From Solobacterium moorei (GTDB lineage Bacteria > Bacillota_I > Bacilli_A > Erysipelotrichales > Erysipelotrichaceae), in assembly GCF_036323475.1 (NCBI RefSeq), contig NZ_AP028934.1, positions 620,001-684,000 of the forward strand: 64,000 nt of DNA, in the 5' to 3' direction. The translations under genes and the position numbers were made by a program. Under the pieces are notes generated by a model. The model saw nothing but the letters and a program-made list of their open reading frames with translations. It was not told where the DNA came from and ran no database searches. Shown one piece after another: positions 8,425 to 17,315 of this stretch. The number at the start of each line of letters is the position of its first letter. The first letter of the stretch is position 1.

Positions 8425-9891
8425 TTACTTAGATACTTGTTCACCAGCGATTCTACCGAATACTGTAATATCAGCGATAGCGTCAGAACCTAGACGGTTT
8501 GTACCATGGATACCACCAGTAACTTCACCAGCAGCGTATAGACCAGAGATAGCCTTGCCATCCTTGTCTAGTACTTGAGCGTTCGTGTTGATTACAACAC
8601 CACCCATTGTGTGGTGAACAGATGGTTGTGAAACCATGATGTAATATGGGCCTTCACCGAAGGCAACTAACTTGCCACGCTTGTTGAACTCTAAATCCTT
8701 ACCATCAGCAGCGTATTGGTTGTAGTCAGCAATAGTCTTCTTTAATGTTTCAGCGTCAATACCGAAGAAAGCAGCTGCTTCATCGATTGTATCAGCCTTC
8801 ACTAGGTGCTTTTCCTTGATGAGTCTTTCGTACTCTTCAGGGTGAGCTTCCTTAACACCAGAAGCTTCCATAGATGCTTCATCCCAGAACATGTATGAAA
8901 CGCCACCTGTCTGTTCTGTAACAGCCTTAGAAATAACGTCACGACGTTCTAGTTCTTCAACGAAACGCTTACCTTCCTTGTTAACAAGAATTGATCTACC
9001 AGCTAAACGTACGTCACCAACATATAATAATGTACCTGATGTGATGTCGCATGTTGGATATGTTTGGATATAAGACATATCAACTGTATCTGCACCAAGC
9101 TTTTGAGCCATTACGATACCGTCACCAGTGCTTCCAGGAGAACATGTAGATAGAATCTTCTCATCCATTTCTGGATTGTATTCCTTACGCATTTCAATGT
9201 TAGATCCGAAACCACCAGTTGCTAGTACAACACCCTTAGAAGCTGTAAATGTTACATCACCATCTTTCGTTGTTGCTTTAACGCCAGTAACCTTCTTATC
9301 TGACTCTACTAATTCAGTAGCCTTTGTATTTGTTAATACTGTGATACCTAATTCATCATCCTTAGCCTTTAACTTCTGGATGATTTCAACACCAGATTCG
9401 TTGTGAGGTACTAAGGAACGCATTACACTGTGTCCACCAAAGAACATCATCTTGTCTTCGAAGTCAACCTTGATGTCATCACGTAACCATTCAGCAGCGC
9501 TTAAAGCGTTGTCAGCTAAAACTCTAACGAGTTCAGGATTAGCCTTGTAGTCGCCGCCTTTCATAACATCTTCGTAGAACTTATCAGTACTATCTTCGAT
9601 GCCTTCTTTTTGTTGTAACCAGTTACCAGGTGCTGCCATTTCACCACCAGATAGAGCTGTGTTGCCACCGATAGCTGCCATCTTTTCGACAACAACAACG
9701 GATGCACCGTTTTCAGCTGCTGTAATTGCGGCAGTAAGACCAGCTCCACCAGCGCCAATAACTACTACATCGTAGTCTGTCTTTACTGTCTCTTTTGTTT
9801 CTGCTGTAGAACCTGTTTTTTCAGATTTTGAGCAGCCGGCAAAGGATAAAGCCATAGTTAAAGCTAAAGCCGGAATTAATACTTTTTTCAT
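8425..9891 (-). CDS. Flavoprotein lipoprotein, fumarate/urocanate reductase-like
   Basis: A 488-residue exported FAD protein. The N-terminus is a lipoprotein signal (positive start, hydrophobic core, lipobox FAGC at about 17-20). The FAD-binding motif VVVIGAGGAGLTAAI and the second flavin loop (GGNTALSGGEM) follow, and the C-terminus has the FAD_binding_2 ending HHTMGGVVIN and GLYAAGEVTGGIHGTNRLG. Relatives reduce fumarate, urocanate or similar enoates outside the membrane. Unlike many of these it lacks an N-terminal FMN-binding domain, so it would need an external electron donor. Upstream, AGGAGG lies 12 bases before the ATG. Confidence 0.85.
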   Translation of the reverse strand: MKKVLIPALALTMALSFAGCSKSEKTGSTAETKETVKTDYDVVVIGAGGAGLTAAITAAENGASVVVVEKMAAIGGNTALSGGEMAAPGNWLQQKEGIEDSTDKFYEDVMKGGDYKANPELVRVLADNALSAAEWLRDDIKVDFEDKMMFFGGHSVMRSLVPHNESGVEIIQKLKAKDDELGITVLTNTKATELVESDKKVTGVKATTKDGDVTFTASKGVVLATGGFGSNIEMRKEYNPEMDEKILSTCSPGSTGDGIVMAQKLGADTVDMSYIQTYPTCDITSGTLLYVGDVRLAGRSILVNKEGKRFVEELERRDVISKAVTEQTGGVSYMFWDEASMEASGVKEAHPEEYERLIKEKHLVKADTIDEAAAFFGIDAETLKKTIADYNQYAADGKDLEFNKRGKLVAFGEGPYYIMVSQPSVHHTMGGVVINTNAQVLDKDGKAISGLYAAGEVTGGIHGTNRLGSDAIADITVFGRIAGEQVSK

Positions 9892-9919
9892 AAATACTCT
9901 TTCCCTCCTGTAATTACAT

Positions 9920-9948
9920 ATATTAGTTTCTATAGATATAAAAGTAAA
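9920..9948 (-). promoter_or_regulatory. Possible promoter of the flavoprotein gene
   Basis: On the minus strand TTTACT (9943-9948), a 17-bp spacer, then TAATAT (9920-9925), each matching consensus at 4 of 6 bases. A perfect inverted repeat just upstream (9964-9982) could be an operator. Confidence 0.35.
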
Positions 9949-9963
9949 GGGATTTTGTATCGC

Positions 9964-9982
9964 TTCATAAACTTGTTATGAA
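9964..9982. repeat. Inverted repeat upstream of the flavoprotein gene
   Basis: TTCATAA, 5-base spacer, TTATGAA: a perfect 7-bp inverted repeat lying upstream of the putative -35. Symmetry and place suit a dimeric regulator; no regulator can be named. Confidence 0.4.
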
Positions 9983-10023
9983 ACACAATATCATAGGAAA
10001 TGAAACAATCGATATGAAATAAT

Positions 10024-10050
10024 AAAAACTCGCAACAACAGCGAGTTTTT
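10024..10050. terminator. Intrinsic terminator between tRNA-Leu and flavoprotein gene
   Basis: Perfect 10-bp stem (10024-10033 with 10041-10050), loop AACAACA, with A-tract and T-tract arms. It lies just after the tRNA on the minus strand, so its main role is ending tRNA transcription. Confidence 0.85.
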
Positions 10051-10063
10051 ATTAAAGTATAAG

Positions 10064-10145
10064 TGCACCAGACAAGACTTGAACTTGCACGAGTTGCCTC
10101 ATACGCCCCTCAAGCGTACGTGTCTGCCGATTCCACCACTGGTGC
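10064..10145 (-). tRNA. tRNA-Leu (anticodon GAG)
   Basis: 82 nt. The acceptor stem GCACCAG pairs with CTGGTGC and the discriminator is A. The D region (TGGTGGAATCGGCAGACAC) is typical for leucine tRNA. The anticodon stem TACGC/GCGTA encloses the 7-base loop TTGAGGG with GAG at 34-36. A variable arm and a T arm with GTTCAAGTC follow. CCA is not encoded. A strong minus-strand promoter and a perfect downstream terminator make it a single-gene unit. Confidence 0.95.
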
Positions 10146-10156
10146 ATCGCTCAAAT

Positions 10157-10185
10157 ATTATAGCAACCTACACATCTATCGTCAA
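10157..10185 (-). promoter_or_regulatory. Promoter of tRNA-Leu
   Basis: On the minus strand TTGACG (10180-10185), exactly 17 bp, then TATAAT (10157-10162) preceded by TGC. The -10 ends 11 bases before the mature tRNA. Confidence 0.85.
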
Positions 10186-10216
10186 TGAAAACATCTGTAT
10201 TTTAGATGGGTTTGGG

Positions 10217-10245
10217 TTGTAATTTGCGGCCATAAAATATATAAT
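10217..10245 (+). promoter_or_regulatory. Promoter of typA
   Basis: TTGTAA (10217-10222), 17-bp spacer, TATAAT (10240-10245), about 35 bases before the typA start. Confidence 0.65.
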
Positions 10246-10280
10246 TTATCCGCTTATGCTTAAAAGAAGGTGAAGAGAAG

Positions 10281-12113
10281 ATGGACTATCAAAAGATTAT
10301 TAACATTGCCGTCATTGCTCACGTTGATGCTGGGAAATCAACATTAGTAGACGCATTCCTCAAACAAAGTCATGTATTTAAAGATAACGAGAAGGTTGTA
10401 GACTGCATTATGGACTCCAACGATCTCGAGCGTGAAAGAGGAATTACTATTTATTCTAAGAACTGCTCTGTAACATATAAAGACTATAAGATTAATATCG
10501 TTGATACCCCAGGTCACGCAGACTTCTCTTCTGAAGTTGAGCGTATTATCAAAACGGTTGATACAGTTATCTTGTTAGTAGACTCTGCTGAAGGGCCAAT
10601 GCCACAGACACGTTTCGTGTTGCAGAAGTCATTAGAAGCAGGATTGCGTCCTATCTTATTAATCAATAAGATGGATAAGCAGGATGCTCGTGCTAACGAA
10701 GTAATCGATGAAGTATATGAATTATTCCTTGAACTAAACGCAACGGATGATCAGTTGGACTTCCCAATCTTATTTGGTAAGGCTAGAGAGGGTATTGTTC
10801 ATTATGAGCAGGATGGTACAAATGAAGATATCGTCCCACTGTTTGAAACAATTATCCATCATACACAAGCTTATCCAAACTTGATTGATGAACCAGTGCA
10901 GATGCAAATTAGTGCACTTGCGTATGACGATTATATCGGGCGTTTAGGAATTGGTCGTGTATATAAAGGTACATTAAAAGCTGCGACATCTTATACAGTA
11001 TGTAATGCGGATGGTAGTGCACACCAAGGTAAGACAAATCAGATCTTTATCTACAAGGGATTAAGTCGTATTCCAGTTGAAGAAATTCAGTGTGGTGAAA
11101 TCTGTATGATTTCTGGTATCCCTGATATTAATATTGGTGATACCATCTGTCCTCAAGGTGCTCCAGATCCAATGCCAATGTTAAAGATTGAAGAGCCAAC
11201 ACTATCCATGAACTTCATGGTTAATGATTCTCCATTTGCAGGACAAGTTGGTAAGTTCGTCACTTCACGTAATATTCGTGAACGTTTAGATAAAGAACTT
11301 GAAGTAAATGTTGGTTTAAGGGTTGAAGATACAGATTCTACAGATACATTCAAGGTATCTGGTCGTGGTGAATTACACTTAACAATCTTACTAGAACAGA
11401 TGCGTCGTGAAGGCTTTGAAATTGCAGTTTCACGTCCTGAAGTTATTATGAAGAAGATTGACGGTGTTACATGTGAACCTATTGAAGAGGTTGTAATTGA
11501 TGTTCCTACAGAATATTCCGGTTCTGTTATTTCTGCGCTCAATGTACGTAAGGGTATCCTTTCTGACATGGAAGAAATTGGTACATACACCCGTATTACT
11601 TATAAGTGTCCTACACGTGGATTGATTGGATTTAGATCCGACTTCATCAATATGACGCATGGCGAAGGTACAATGGTACAGCGTTTAGATGGTTATGAGC
11701 CATTTAAGGGTGAAATTCCACAGCGTGAAAATGGTGCTCTGATTTCTACTGAAACAGGTAGTGCTATGACATACGCTCTTTGGAATATTCAGGAACGTGG
11801 ACAGTTGTTCATCGGTGCACAAACACCTGTATATGAAGGTATGATTATTGGTGTATCCGCTAAGAATATGGATATGGGCGTTAACCCAATCAAGAATAAG
11901 AAGATGACGGCTGTTCGTTCTACTGGTAACGATGAAGCTATGAAGCTTGTTCCACCACGTATCATGTCATTAGAAGCTGCGATTGAATTTATCAATGATG
12001 ATGAACTCGTAGAAATTACACCAGAAGATATTCGTATTCGTAAGAAGTATCTAACAGAAATCGATCGTAGAAGACACGCTCGTGAAATTGGAAAGATTGA
12101 ATCTGAAATGTAA
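10281..12113 (+). CDS. typA: Ribosome-associated GTPase TypA/BipA
   Basis: Translational GTPase related to EF-G, involved in ribosome assembly and stress adaptation. The 610-residue protein has G1 AHVDAGKST, the switch I region RERGIT, G3 DTPGHADF and G4 NKMDKQDA, followed by the BipA C-terminal domain (TRGLIGFRSDF and the SAKNMDMGVNP loop). Length is standard. GAAGGTGAAG lies upstream of the ATG. It is a single-gene unit between its own promoter and a strong terminator. Confidence 0.97.
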   Translation: MDYQKIINIAVIAHVDAGKSTLVDAFLKQSHVFKDNEKVVDCIMDSNDLERERGITIYSKNCSVTYKDYKINIVDTPGHADFSSEVERIIKTVDTVILLVDSAEGPMPQTRFVLQKSLEAGLRPILLINKMDKQDARANEVIDEVYELFLELNATDDQLDFPILFGKAREGIVHYEQDGTNEDIVPLFETIIHHTQAYPNLIDEPVQMQISALAYDDYIGRLGIGRVYKGTLKAATSYTVCNADGSAHQGKTNQIFIYKGLSRIPVEEIQCGEICMISGIPDINIGDTICPQGAPDPMPMLKIEEPTLSMNFMVNDSPFAGQVGKFVTSRNIRERLDKELEVNVGLRVEDTDSTDTFKVSGRGELHLTILLEQMRREGFEIAVSRPEVIMKKIDGVTCEPIEEVVIDVPTEYSGSVISALNVRKGILSDMEEIGTYTRITYKCPTRGLIGFRSDFINMTHGEGTMVQRLDGYEPFKGEIPQRENGALISTETGSAMTYALWNIQERGQLFIGAQTPVYEGMIIGVSAKNMDMGVNPIKNKKMTAVRSTGNDEAMKLVPPRIMSLEAAIEFINDDELVEITPEDIRIRKKYLTEIDRRRHAREIGKIESEM

Positions 12114-12120
12114 TTGATTT

Positions 12121-12156
12121 ATCCTGTTATCGAAAGATAGCAGGATTTCTTCTTTC
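12121..12156 (+). terminator. Intrinsic terminator after typA
   Basis: 11-bp stem (12121-12131 with 12136-12146, one G-U), GAAA tetraloop, then a T-rich tail. Confidence 0.85.
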
Positions 12157-12169
12157 AGAGGTCATAAAG

Positions 12170-12745
12170 ATGAAAATAGAAAAATTATTAGAAGAATTGA
12201 AAAAAGATCCACGAAATAAAGAATATACAAAGAACGGGTATAGCCCTATCTTACAGGTGGATGCCAATGCAAAAATCTTAATTATCGGACAAGCTCCGGG
12301 ATCACACGTAGAACGATCAGGAATTCCTTTTGATGATCAATCTGGTATTCGCTTACGTAAGTGGATGGGAATTGATGATAAGGAATTCTATAGTAAGGAT
12401 ATTGCAATCTTACCAATGGATTTCTACTATCCTGGTAAGGCAAAAACAGGCGATTTACCACCACGCAAGTTTATTGCACAGGAATATCATGAGAAGTTTT
12501 TGAAGTTAATGCCAAATATTGAATTGACTTTGTTAGTCGGAAAGTATTCCATTGATTATTATCTTGGAAAAAAGAAAAAGAAGAATCTAACAGAAACAGT
12601 AGAAAACTTTCAAGAATATTTACCAAAGTATTTTCCAATTGTTCATCCAAGCCCACTGAACTTTAGATGGCTTGGTAAAAATCCTTGGTTTGAAGAGAAA
12701 ACAGTGAAAGAATTGCAAAAGCGAGTTCGTCAAATTTTAAAGTGA
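12170..12745 (+). CDS. Uracil-DNA glycosylase-superfamily protein
   Basis: 191 residues. The N-terminal motif LIIGQAPGSHVERSGIPFDD matches the GQAPG/GEAPG active-site loop of the uracil-DNA-glycosylase fold, and HPSPLNFRWLGKNPWFE near the C-terminus matches the DNA-intercalation HPSP loop. It is probably a base-excision glycosylase or a related single-domain protein; true substrate is not shown by sequence. The four cysteines of iron-sulfur family-4 enzymes are absent. AGAGG precedes the ATG. It follows the typA terminator closely and has its own terminator. Confidence 0.8.
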   Translation: MKIEKLLEELKKDPRNKEYTKNGYSPILQVDANAKILIIGQAPGSHVERSGIPFDDQSGIRLRKWMGIDDKEFYSKDIAILPMDFYYPGKAKTGDLPPRKFIAQEYHEKFLKLMPNIELTLLVGKYSIDYYLGKKKKKNLTETVENFQEYLPKYFPIVHPSPLNFRWLGKNPWFEEKTVKELQKRVRQILK

Positions 12746-12747
12746 AC

Positions 12748-12771
12748 ACCGTAGATAATACTGCGGTTTTT
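12748..12771 (+). terminator. Intrinsic terminator
   Basis: 7-bp stem (12748-12754 with 12761-12767, one G-U), 6-base loop, T-run. Confidence 0.75.
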
Positions 12772-12884
12772 CTATATCATAAACATATATTAAATATAGT
12801 ATAAATGATGAGGCGGAGCCGTGAAGGTGTATAATATTTATCATAAGTTGAAAAGGAAATAACCAATTGATAGGAGGAACCAAA

Positions 12885-13454
12885 ATGAAATGTGCAATTT
12901 TTATGGCAGATGGTTTTGAAACCTGTGAAGGACTTATAACAGTTGATTTATTACGCCGTGCAGGTTTGACGATTGATATGATTTCGATGAATGAAACACT
13001 AACAGTCACAACGTCTCATCAAGTGAAGATTCAGGCTGATAAACTGTTTGGCGAGTTTCAAAATGTGTATGATGTTATGATTTTCCCAGGTGGAAAATTA
13101 GGTACAGAAAATCTTGAAAACAATCAGAAACTCATTGATTTATATGAAGCACACTTTAAAGCAGGAAAGTTATCCTGTGCAATATGTGCAGCACCATCGA
13201 TTTTAGGTCATCGAGGTCTACTACAAGGTAGAAAGTATACCTGTTATCCAAGCTTTGATGAGTCAAGCTTTGGTGGTGAATATCAGCAGGTATTAGCTGT
13301 GAAAGATGGTAATTTGATTACGGGTCGTGGAATGGGTGCGACGATTGATTTCGCATTGAAAATCATTGAAACACTCTGTGATAAGCAGATATTAGAAAAC
13401 GTAAAGAATGGGATTCAGTATGAACACTCATTCTTACAATCAGAAAAGGAGTAA
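12885..13454 (+). CDS. DJ-1/PfpI family protein
   Basis: A 189-residue class-I glutamine-amidotransferase-like protein of the DJ-1/YajL/ThiJ group. ADGFETCEG (containing the conserved acidic residue) is at the N-terminus, and the nucleophile elbow CAICAAPSIL has the cysteine at about residue 103. Such proteins act as deglycases, chaperones or in thiol stress; the specific role is unknown. ATG 12885 is chosen because GGAGG lies 7 bases upstream; the upstream TTG at 12867 would place that site inside the gene. A TATAAT at 12830-12835 may be the -10. It runs into pepT after 5 bases. Confidence 0.88.
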   Translation: MKCAIFMADGFETCEGLITVDLLRRAGLTIDMISMNETLTVTTSHQVKIQADKLFGEFQNVYDVMIFPGGKLGTENLENNQKLIDLYEAHFKAGKLSCAICAAPSILGHRGLLQGRKYTCYPSFDESSFGGEYQQVLAVKDGNLITGRGMGATIDFALKIIETLCDKQILENVKNGIQYEHSFLQSEKE

Positions 13455-13459
13455 AGAAT

Positions 13460-14680
13460 ATGAGCGCAGCAGAAAGATTAATACGTTATTGCAAGATTGA
13501 TACACAATCTGATCCTGCAAATGAACAGGAAACACCTTCCTCAAAGAAACAATTCGATTTAGCAAATCTACTCGTTGAAGAATTAAAAGAATTAGGATTA
13601 CAAGATGTATCGGTAGATGAACATTGTTATGTATACGCAAAGCTACCATCTAACTTAGATAAAAAGGTTGATACAGTAGGATTTATTGCACATATGGATA
13701 CAGCCCCTGATTTTAGTGGCACGAATGTCAACCCACGTATCATTGAAAACTTTGATGGCAAGGATATTGCCCTAAATAGAGATGTGACATTATCGATGGA
13801 ACGTTTCCCATGGATGAAGGAATTCAAGGGAAAACGTTTGATGGTAACTGATGGTAATACGTTACTAGGTGCAGATGATAAGGCTGGTATTACATCCATT
13901 ATGGAGGCTCTTGTATACTTGCATAATCATCCGGAAGTAAAGCATGGTGAGATTGCGATTGGTTTTACACCAGATGAAGAAATTGGGAATGGTCCACGCT
14001 TCTTTGATGTAAAGAAATTTGGAGCGAAGTTTGCCTATACAATGGATGGTGGAACAGTACGCGAATTATCGGATGAAACCTTCAATGCGGCATCTGCAGT
14101 ACTACATTTCAAGGGACGTTCCATTCATCCAGGTTCCGCAAAGAATCGTATGATCAACGCGGCAAAGCTTGCATGTGAATATCAAGCAATGATGCCTGCA
14201 CATGCAGTACCCGAACATACAGAGTTATGGGAAGGCTTTATCCACCTTCATAATATGAAAGGTGATGTAGAGAACGCAGAGCTTGAATATATCATCCGTG
14301 ACCATGATTACCAAAAGTTAACAGCGAAAAAAGAATTAATGTTAAAGGCTGCTGAATTCATCAATACGAAGTATGGTGAAGGTGTTGTAACGATTGAAAT
14401 CAAGGATAGCTATCGCAATATGAAGGAAGTATTGGACAAAGATCCAACTGCAGTTGAGATTGCTAAGAAGTCCATGGAAGAATTAGGTATTCACATTCTG
14501 CAAGAACCAATCCGCGGTGGAACAGATGGTGCACAGCTTTCCTTTATGGGGTTACCGTGTCCTAACATCGGTTGTGGTGGTGGAAACTTCCACGGTCGCT
14601 TTGAATACTGCGTCCTCGATGAATTAGAGTTATCTATACAAGTAATCTTGAAGATTATTCAGAATGTAGCAGAGGTGTAA
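13460..14680 (+). CDS. pepT: Peptidase T (tripeptide aminopeptidase)
   Basis: Cytosolic zinc aminopeptidase of family M20 that releases the N-terminal residue of tripeptides. The 406-residue protein has the metal motifs HMDTAPDFSG, GADDKAGITSI and PDEEIGNGPRFFD, and a late GGTDGAQLSFMGLPCPNIGCGG segment typical of PepT. AAGGAG lies 8 bases before the ATG, overlapping the end of the DJ-1 gene. It forms an operon with the DJ-1 gene upstream and the PfkB kinase downstream. Confidence 0.96.
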   Translation: MSAAERLIRYCKIDTQSDPANEQETPSSKKQFDLANLLVEELKELGLQDVSVDEHCYVYAKLPSNLDKKVDTVGFIAHMDTAPDFSGTNVNPRIIENFDGKDIALNRDVTLSMERFPWMKEFKGKRLMVTDGNTLLGADDKAGITSIMEALVYLHNHPEVKHGEIAIGFTPDEEIGNGPRFFDVKKFGAKFAYTMDGGTVRELSDETFNAASAVLHFKGRSIHPGSAKNRMINAAKLACEYQAMMPAHAVPEHTELWEGFIHLHNMKGDVENAELEYIIRDHDYQKLTAKKELMLKAAEFINTKYGEGVVTIEIKDSYRNMKEVLDKDPTAVEIAKKSMEELGIHILQEPIRGGTDGAQLSFMGLPCPNIGCGGGNFHGRFEYCVLDELELSIQVILKIIQNVAEV

Positions 14681-14681
14681 T

Positions 14682-15602
14682 ATGATTTGTACATGTACAA
14701 TTAATCCTTCGCTAGATTATTACATGGAGTTTTCTGCCCCACTTGAAGCAGGGAAAACTAATCGTTCTGATCTGGAATATTATGAAGCAGGTGGCAAAGG
14801 TATCAATATCTCTATCGTTCTAAGCAACTTAGGAGTGCCATCACGTGCATTTGGTTTCCTTGGTGGCTTTACAAAAGATTTCTATATTCGTTTACTAACG
14901 AAGTATCAGGACATTCGTCCTAACTTCTCCTATATTGATGGAAATACACGTATCAATGTGAAGTGCAATTCTACAATTGACACAAACATGAATGCATGTG
15001 GTCCATATATTCAAGATAAAGATTTAGATAATCTAGCAGGAAAGTTAAATACACTCTATGAAAATGATGTGCTTGTATTGGCAGGGAATACACCAGCTTA
15101 TACAGTCGATCATATGGTGTCCATCTTAAAGAAGCTACAGGCAGATGGTATTAAAGTTGCCTTAGATACAGATGCGCAGCTTGTTAAGAAAATGTTATCC
15201 ACAAAGCTTTTCTTGTTGAAGACAACAAAGGAAGAAGTAAGAGCACTTGTATCCTATTCCGTTGAAACAACAAAAGATATGGTACGTGCCGCAAAAGACT
15301 TACATGCTCAAGGCGTTGAAAATGTAATGATACTAGATATTGATGGAAATGCAGTTCTTGCGTCAAAGGAAGGAACTTTCCAGTGTGATGTATTAGACCC
15401 AACAACAATCGTCAATACAGTAGGAACTGGAGATTCACTCGTTGCAGGATTCTTAATGGAATATAATCGCTCTAGAAATATCGTAGATAGCTTCCGCTTT
15501 GGGGCATCCTGTGGATCTGCGACAGCGTACTCTAAGGGTATGGCTACACGTGAGAAGATTGAATCTTTTTCGAATTCAGTCGAAGTTAGAAAAATAGATT
15601 GA
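14682..15602 (+). CDS. PfkB-family sugar-phosphate kinase (1-phosphofructokinase/tagatose-6-phosphate kinase type)
   Basis: 306 residues. The N-terminus TCTINPSLDYYMEF and the GGKGINISIVLSNLG loop match the FruK/LacC branch of the PfkB family, and the C-terminal VGTGDSLVAGF carries the catalytic aspartate. It would phosphorylate fructose-1-phosphate or tagatose-6-phosphate. No fru PTS or regulator is nearby, so I give no symbol. AGAGGTG precedes the ATG, which begins one base after the pepT stop, so it is translationally coupled. Confidence 0.85.
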   Translation: MICTCTINPSLDYYMEFSAPLEAGKTNRSDLEYYEAGGKGINISIVLSNLGVPSRAFGFLGGFTKDFYIRLLTKYQDIRPNFSYIDGNTRINVKCNSTIDTNMNACGPYIQDKDLDNLAGKLNTLYENDVLVLAGNTPAYTVDHMVSILKKLQADGIKVALDTDAQLVKKMLSTKLFLLKTTKEEVRALVSYSVETTKDMVRAAKDLHAQGVENVMILDIDGNAVLASKEGTFQCDVLDPTTIVNTVGTGDSLVAGFLMEYNRSRNIVDSFRFGASCGSATAYSKGMATREKIESFSNSVEVRKID

Positions 15603-15614
15603 GTTTTTAGAGTA

Positions 15615-15623
15615 TGCTATACT
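15615..15623 (+). promoter_or_regulatory. Extended -10 promoter of the thioredoxin-like gene
   Basis: TGC followed by TATACT, about 25 bases before the start codon; no good -35, as expected for an extended -10 promoter. Confidence 0.5.
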
Positions 15624-15648
15624 AAAACACAAAGAAAAGAGGTATGAG

Positions 15649-16260
15649 ATGAAAAAAATCTTAACATGCTTATTGGCGGTCGCATTACTAGCAGGCTGCT
15701 TCAATAAAACAGAGAGTAAGAGGAACACATCTACAAGTGAAACTTCAGATACACTCACAATCACAAACCCAATCAAATTAACCTCCACAAAGTCAGATAT
15801 GAAGGGTTATAAATGGATTCGTAATGATGTTGCAGATTTTCAACTTATCACATTAAAAGAATCTTTACGTATGTTTAAAGAAGGTGGAACAGGCATTCTT
15901 TATTACGGATACAACGAATGTGCTTGGTGTAACCGTGCGGTTCCAGAGTTAAACGAAGTCGCAAAGGAGTTAAATTTAACGATATATTACGTTGACGCTT
16001 CTGTGAAAGTTGAAAAAGAAGACTATAAGAAGTTATTAGAATACATTGATCCAGTATTAAAGGTAAACTCTTCTGGTGAAAAAGGTTTCTATGTACCAGC
16101 AGTCATCGGTGTTAAGAATGGTAAGTTAGTGGATTACCATGTATCACTCTTAGATGATTTTGGATTATCTAAGGATGATCCAGATAAGCAGTTATCTGAT
16201 GCACAAAAACAAGAATTACAGGATATCTATCGTAAGATTGCGAAAGAAGTCGCTGACTAA
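15649..16260 (+). CDS. Thioredoxin-fold lipoprotein
   Basis: 203 residues with a lipoprotein signal peptide (MKKILTCLLAVALLAGC, cysteine at 17), a Ser/Thr-rich linker, and a thioredoxin-like domain holding the redox motif CAWC in GYNECAWCNRAVPEL. It is probably a membrane-tethered extracytoplasmic thiol oxidoreductase; substrate unknown. It has its own promoter and terminator, so it is monocistronic. Confidence 0.82.
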   Translation: MKKILTCLLAVALLAGCFNKTESKRNTSTSETSDTLTITNPIKLTSTKSDMKGYKWIRNDVADFQLITLKESLRMFKEGGTGILYYGYNECAWCNRAVPELNEVAKELNLTIYYVDASVKVEKEDYKKLLEYIDPVLKVNSSGEKGFYVPAVIGVKNGKLVDYHVSLLDDFGLSKDDPDKQLSDAQKQELQDIYRKIAKEVAD

Positions 16261-16266
16261 TGAAAG

Positions 16267-16296
16267 AAAGGTTTGACCACTTGGTTGAACCTTTTT
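16267..16296 (+). terminator. Intrinsic terminator after the thioredoxin-like gene
   Basis: 12-bp stem (16267-16278 with 16283-16294, two G-U), 4-base loop, T-run. Confidence 0.85.
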
Positions 16297-16372
16297 CCTT
16301 TTGGAACATCTGTCCTACATTGAACTGTAGCGATGATTATGCTATTTTAAGTGCAAAGATGAGGAAAGTATT

Positions 16373-17305
16373 ATGCCGAAATTATTAACTGTAATTATTC
16401 CGTGTTATAACGAAGAGGAAAATATCAAATATTTCTATGAAGAATTCTGTAAGAATGATGCATATTTTTTGAAACATGCAATCATGTATCAATTAATTTT
16501 TGTGGATGATGGTTCAACCGATAAAACTGCTACAGAAATCAAGAACTTACATCAAAAAGATAAACGAATCAAACTCATCTCGTTCTCACGTAATTTTGGT
16601 AAGGAAGCCGCAATCTATGCAGGTTTAGAGCATGCTTCAGGAAACCTTGTCGCAATTATGGATGTAGATTTACAAGATCCACCATCACTACTACCGCAGA
16701 TGATTGATGAGATTTTTGCGGGTGCCGATCAAGTCGTCGCAAGACGAACTGCACGCAAGGGAGAACCACCTATCCGTTCCTGGTTTGCGAAATTATTCTA
16801 TAAAATCTTAAATTGTTTCTCACAGACAAAAGTGATGGATGGCGCAAGAGATTATCGCGTCATGAATACAAGGGTAGTTGAGGCAGTGCTTTCCATTACG
16901 GAAAAGAATCGCTTCTCCAAGGGAATCTTTAGCTGGGTTGGTTTTAATACGAAGTGGGTTGAGTATGAAAATGTACAACGTAAATATGGTCAATCCAAGT
17001 GGTCGTTTTGGCAGTTATGGAAATACGCATTTGACGGTCTAACCGCATACTCCACGACTCTATTATCTATGTCTTCTTTTGTGGGAGTGTTGTTTTGTTT
17101 GCTTTCGTTTTTGATGATTATCTTTGTGGTAATCCGTAAGCTAATGTTTGGTGATCCAACTGCTGGTTGGCCATCACTGGTATGTATTATCTTGCTAGCC
17201 TCTGGATTACAATTATTATCCATTGGGGTGATTGGTCAATACCTAGCGAAGACATACATGGAAGTAAAAGATAGACCAGTATATATTGTAAAAGAAAAAC
17301 TATAG
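16373..17305 (+). CDS. GT2 glycosyltransferase, polyprenyl-phosphate sugar transferase type
   Basis: 310 residues. The GT-A domain starts TVIIPCYNEEENI with FVDDGSTDKT and the metal-binding MDVDLQDPP. Two C-terminal membrane segments (about 230-255 and 265-290) match the DPM1/GtrB/YfdH group, which loads glucose or other sugars on undecaprenyl phosphate for wall-glycan modification. A weak promoter (TTGAAC 16320, TATTTT 16343, spacer 17) precedes it. It is followed by a GNAT gene after 10 bases. Confidence 0.88.
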   Translation: MPKLLTVIIPCYNEEENIKYFYEEFCKNDAYFLKHAIMYQLIFVDDGSTDKTATEIKNLHQKDKRIKLISFSRNFGKEAAIYAGLEHASGNLVAIMDVDLQDPPSLLPQMIDEIFAGADQVVARRTARKGEPPIRSWFAKLFYKILNCFSQTKVMDGARDYRVMNTRVVEAVLSITEKNRFSKGIFSWVGFNTKWVEYENVQRKYGQSKWSFWQLWKYAFDGLTAYSTTLLSMSSFVGVLFCLLSFLMIIFVVIRKLMFGDPTAGWPSLVCIILLASGLQLLSIGVIGQYLAKTYMEVKDRPVYIVKEKL

Positions 17306-17315
17306 GAAACTTGTG

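Noticed and set aside
8891-9406. Plus-strand open frames opposite the flavoprotein gene
   Set aside because: They are antisense shadows of a strongly recognisable minus-strand gene.
11153-11660. Minus-strand frames within typA
   Set aside because: Antisense to a fully conserved GTPase; no start signals.
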